From assembly GCA_023418375.1 (NCBI GenBank), contig JAEZZV010000225.1, positions 1-16,867 of the forward strand: a stretch of 16,867 bases of DNA, written 5' to 3'. This DNA comes from Actinomycetes bacterium. Lineage in GTDB: Bacteria; Actinomycetota; Actinomycetes; Actinomycetales; Cellulomonadaceae. Both the position numbers and the translations under genes were made by a program. Under the pieces are notes generated by a model. The model searched no databases. It was not told where the DNA came from and saw nothing but the letters and a program-made list of their open reading frames with translations. Below are positions 15,227-16,867 of the stretch, in pieces (position 1 is the stretch's first letter; each line of letters begins with the position of its first letter).

Positions 15227-16234
15227 GTGGAACGCCAGGGTCGGGTGACCATCAGCGACGTGGCACGCACTGCAGGCGTGTCGGTCGCCACCGTGTCCAA
15301 GGTCATCAACGGCCGCTACGGCGTCGCCGTCGCCACCTCGGCGCGCGTCCAGGAGGTCATCGAGGAGCTCGGCTACGAGTCCAGCCTCGTCGCCCGGAGC
15401 CTCCGGAGCACCCGCACCAACGTGATCGGCATCCTGGTGGCCGAGTTCGAGCCGTTCAGCACGGAGCTCCTCAAGGGCACGTCCACCGCGATCGCCGACA
15501 CCGGCTACGAGCTCCTCGCCTACTCCGGTGGCGGGCGGCACGGCGGGGCCGTCGGCTGGGAGCGGCGCTACCTGTCCCGCCTGTCCGGCACGCTGATCGA
15601 CGGCGCCATCCTCGTGACCCCCACCGTGGTCGACGCGCACCCGGGCATCCCCGTCGTGGCGGTCGACCCGCACCGCGGCCGCTCCGGGCTGACCACTGTC
15701 GACTCGGACAACATGCGAGGCGCCTACACGGCAACGCGGTACCTCCTCGGCCTCGGCCACCGCCGCATCGGCTTCCTCGGCGGGCGGCCGGACCTCGAGT
15801 CGGCCCGCCTGCGCGAGGAGGGGTACCGCACCGCGCTCACCGAGGCGGGCATCCCCGTGGATCCCGCGCTGATGCGCATCGGCGGCTACCGGCCCGACAC
15901 CGCGGACCTGCCGGCCCACGACCTGCTGACGATGCCCGAGCGGCCCACCGCGATCTTCGCGGCGAACGACCTCTCCGCCCTGCGCACGATGGACGTCGCA
16001 CGCAGCCTCGGGCTCTCCGTGCCCGCCGACATCTCGATCATCGGCTTCGACAACGTCCCCGAGTCGGCCATGAGCACCCCGCCCCTGACGACGATCGCCC
16101 AGCCGATCCGCCAGATGGGCTCCGAGGCCATCGCCCAGCTCATCGCGATGATGGACGGCCAGGCCGAGGGCGGCGCGCACGTCACGCTGCCGACCGCGCT
16201 CATCGAACGGTCGAGCTGCCGCCGCCTCACCTGA
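15227..16234 (+). CDS. LacI-family transcriptional regulator
   Basis: This is a 335-residue DNA-binding repressor of the LacI/GalR family. The N-terminal helix-turn-helix (VTISDVARTAGVSVATVSKVI, about 7-27) and hinge helix (SLVARSLRS, 53-61) are clear, followed by a periplasmic-binding-protein-like effector domain (about 65-330) with typical blocks HRRIGFLGG (178-186), AIFAANDLSA (242-251) and ISIIGFDNVP (269-278). The start is the GTG at 15227; the open frame extends back to 14921 inside the binding-protein gene without a supported start. It is divergent from the sugar-transport operon, and a palindrome with TCGA repeats lies between them, so it most likely represses that operon and itself until the transported sugar or a product binds. 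The effector is unknown. Confidence 0.93.
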   Translation: MERQGRVTISDVARTAGVSVATVSKVINGRYGVAVATSARVQEVIEELGYESSLVARSLRSTRTNVIGILVAEFEPFSTELLKGTSTAIADTGYELLAYSGGGRHGGAVGWERRYLSRLSGTLIDGAILVTPTVVDAHPGIPVVAVDPHRGRSGLTTVDSDNMRGAYTATRYLLGLGHRRIGFLGGRPDLESARLREEGYRTALTEAGIPVDPALMRIGGYRPDTADLPAHDLLTMPERPTAIFAANDLSALRTMDVARSLGLSVPADISIIGFDNVPESAMSTPPLTTIAQPIRQMGSEAIAQLIAMMDGQAEGGAHVTLPTALIERSSCRRLT

Positions 16235-16250
16235 CGCGGCGGTCAGCCTC

Positions 16251-16269
16251 GCCTGACACGCCTGTCGGC
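16251..16269. terminator. Weak hairpin between convergent genes
   Basis: The 57-base gap between the LacI gene and the convergent dehydrogenase contains GCC-T-GACA, four bases, then TGTC-GGC: a seven-pair stem with one bulged T. Overlapping GTCAG/CTGAC repeats (16231-16257) could form alternative small stems. No U-run is present. A two-way terminator is plausible but weakly supported. Confidence 0.3.
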
Positions 16270-16291
16270 TCCGCCCGCGCACGCCGAGGGC

Positions 16292-16867
16292 TCAGCCGGA
16301 CGCGCCGGCCCGGACCACGTTCAGCGGCGGGCGTCCGGCGACCAGTTCCACCAGCTGCCGACGCAGCAGGTCCGCCAGGCGTGGCGTCGTCGCGTCGGTG
16401 TAGCCGCCCAGGTGGGGCGTGACGATCACGCCGGGCGCCCGCCACAGCGGGTGCTCGGGCGGGAGGGGCTCGGGATCGGTCACGTCCAGGGCGGCCCGCA
16501 GCCGCCCGCGCTCCAGCTCGGCCACCAGCGCGTCGGTGTCGACCACCCGGCCGCGCCCGACGTTGACCAGCAGGGCCCCGTCGGGCATGGCCGCCAGGAA
16601 CCGCGCGTCGACCAGCCGCTCCGTCGCCTCGGTCAGGGGAAGCGTCACGATCACGACGTCGACGCCGGGCAGCAGGTCCAGGACCTCGCCGACGCCGTGG
16701 ACGCGCACGCCCTGATCGTCGCGCGCGGCGGACGCCACGGGCACCACCTCGGCCTCGAAGGCCCGCAGCCGCCGGGCCACCGCCGCCCCGATCGAGCCGT
16801 GGCCCAGCACCATCACGCGCCGGTCCGCGAGCGACGACCGCAGCCGCGGCGCCCAGTGCCCGTCGGC
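16292..16867 (-). CDS. D-isomer specific 2-hydroxyacid dehydrogenase, C-terminal part (cut by window edge)
   Basis: The visible 191 codons are the NAD-binding domain and C-terminus of a D-2-hydroxyacid dehydrogenase; the N-terminal catalytic domain lies beyond the right edge of the window. The Rossmann motif reads GHGSIG, just before LRAFEAEVV. All three family active-site residues can be seen: the arginine in VNVGRGRVVD, the glutamate in DPEPLPPEHPLW, and the histidine in TPHLGGYT. Internal GTG/ATG codons at 16816-16811 are not the true start because the frame runs open to the edge with family-like sequence (DGHWAPRLRSSLADRRV). The substrate (glyoxylate, hydroxypyruvate, phosphoglycerate or another) cannot be told. 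It converges with the LacI gene and is probably independent of the sugar operon. Confidence 0.88.
   Translation of the reverse strand, partial: ADGHWAPRLRSSLADRRVMVLGHGSIGAAVARRLRAFEAEVVPVASAARDDQGVRVHGVGEVLDLLPGVDVVIVTLPLTEATERLVDARFLAAMPDGALLVNVGRGRVVDTDALVAELERGRLRAALDVTDPEPLPPEHPLWRAPGVIVTPHLGGYTDATTPRLADLLRRQLVELVAGRPPLNVVRAGASG

Overview
The window is a stretch of a high-GC actinobacterial chromosome. The codons end almost always in G or C, GTG starts are frequent, and promoters lie directly against start codons. Gene content (branched-chain amino acid cluster, CUT1 sugar operon without its own ATPase, LacI regulator) fits a Micrococcales genus of the Cellulomonas or Promicromonospora kind; that placement is inference. 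All genes except the LacI regulator lie on the minus strand.

Right to left, in the direction of most transcription: 16292-16867 holds the C-terminal part of a D-2-hydroxyacid dehydrogenase cut by the window edge. At 15227-16234 a LacI-family regulator is read rightward. It is divergent from a lipoprotein sugar-binding protein and two CUT1 permeases (15117 down to 11871), with a 109-base control region between them that carries a TCGA-every-six-bases operator-like element. Two strong hairpins (11764-11848) end that operon.

The rest is branched-chain amino acid synthesis. A carbinolamine dehydratase-VOC fusion, ilvD and a flavin split-barrel gene (11753 to 8799) are followed by a complete attenuator: promoter, 9-residue leader peptide rich in Ile, Leu and Val codons, and a U-tailed terminator. 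It controls ilvB, an Asp/Glu-racemase-family gene, ilvN and ilvC (8469 to 4211). The racemase gene overlaps both ilvB and ilvN, splitting the two acetolactate synthase subunits. Then come a lone ASCH-domain gene and a leuB-ilvE-ilvE group in which the two aminotransferase genes are a diverged tandem duplication.

Together ilvB/N, ilvC, ilvD and ilvE cover the shared valine/isoleucine steps, and leuB gives one leucine step. leuA, leuCD and ilvA are not in the window. The most interesting points are the racemase inside ilvBN, the attenuator with an apparently leaderless leader peptide, the paired ilvE genes, and the sugar-operon operator. No tRNA, rRNA, CRISPR array, insertion sequence or phage gene was seen.
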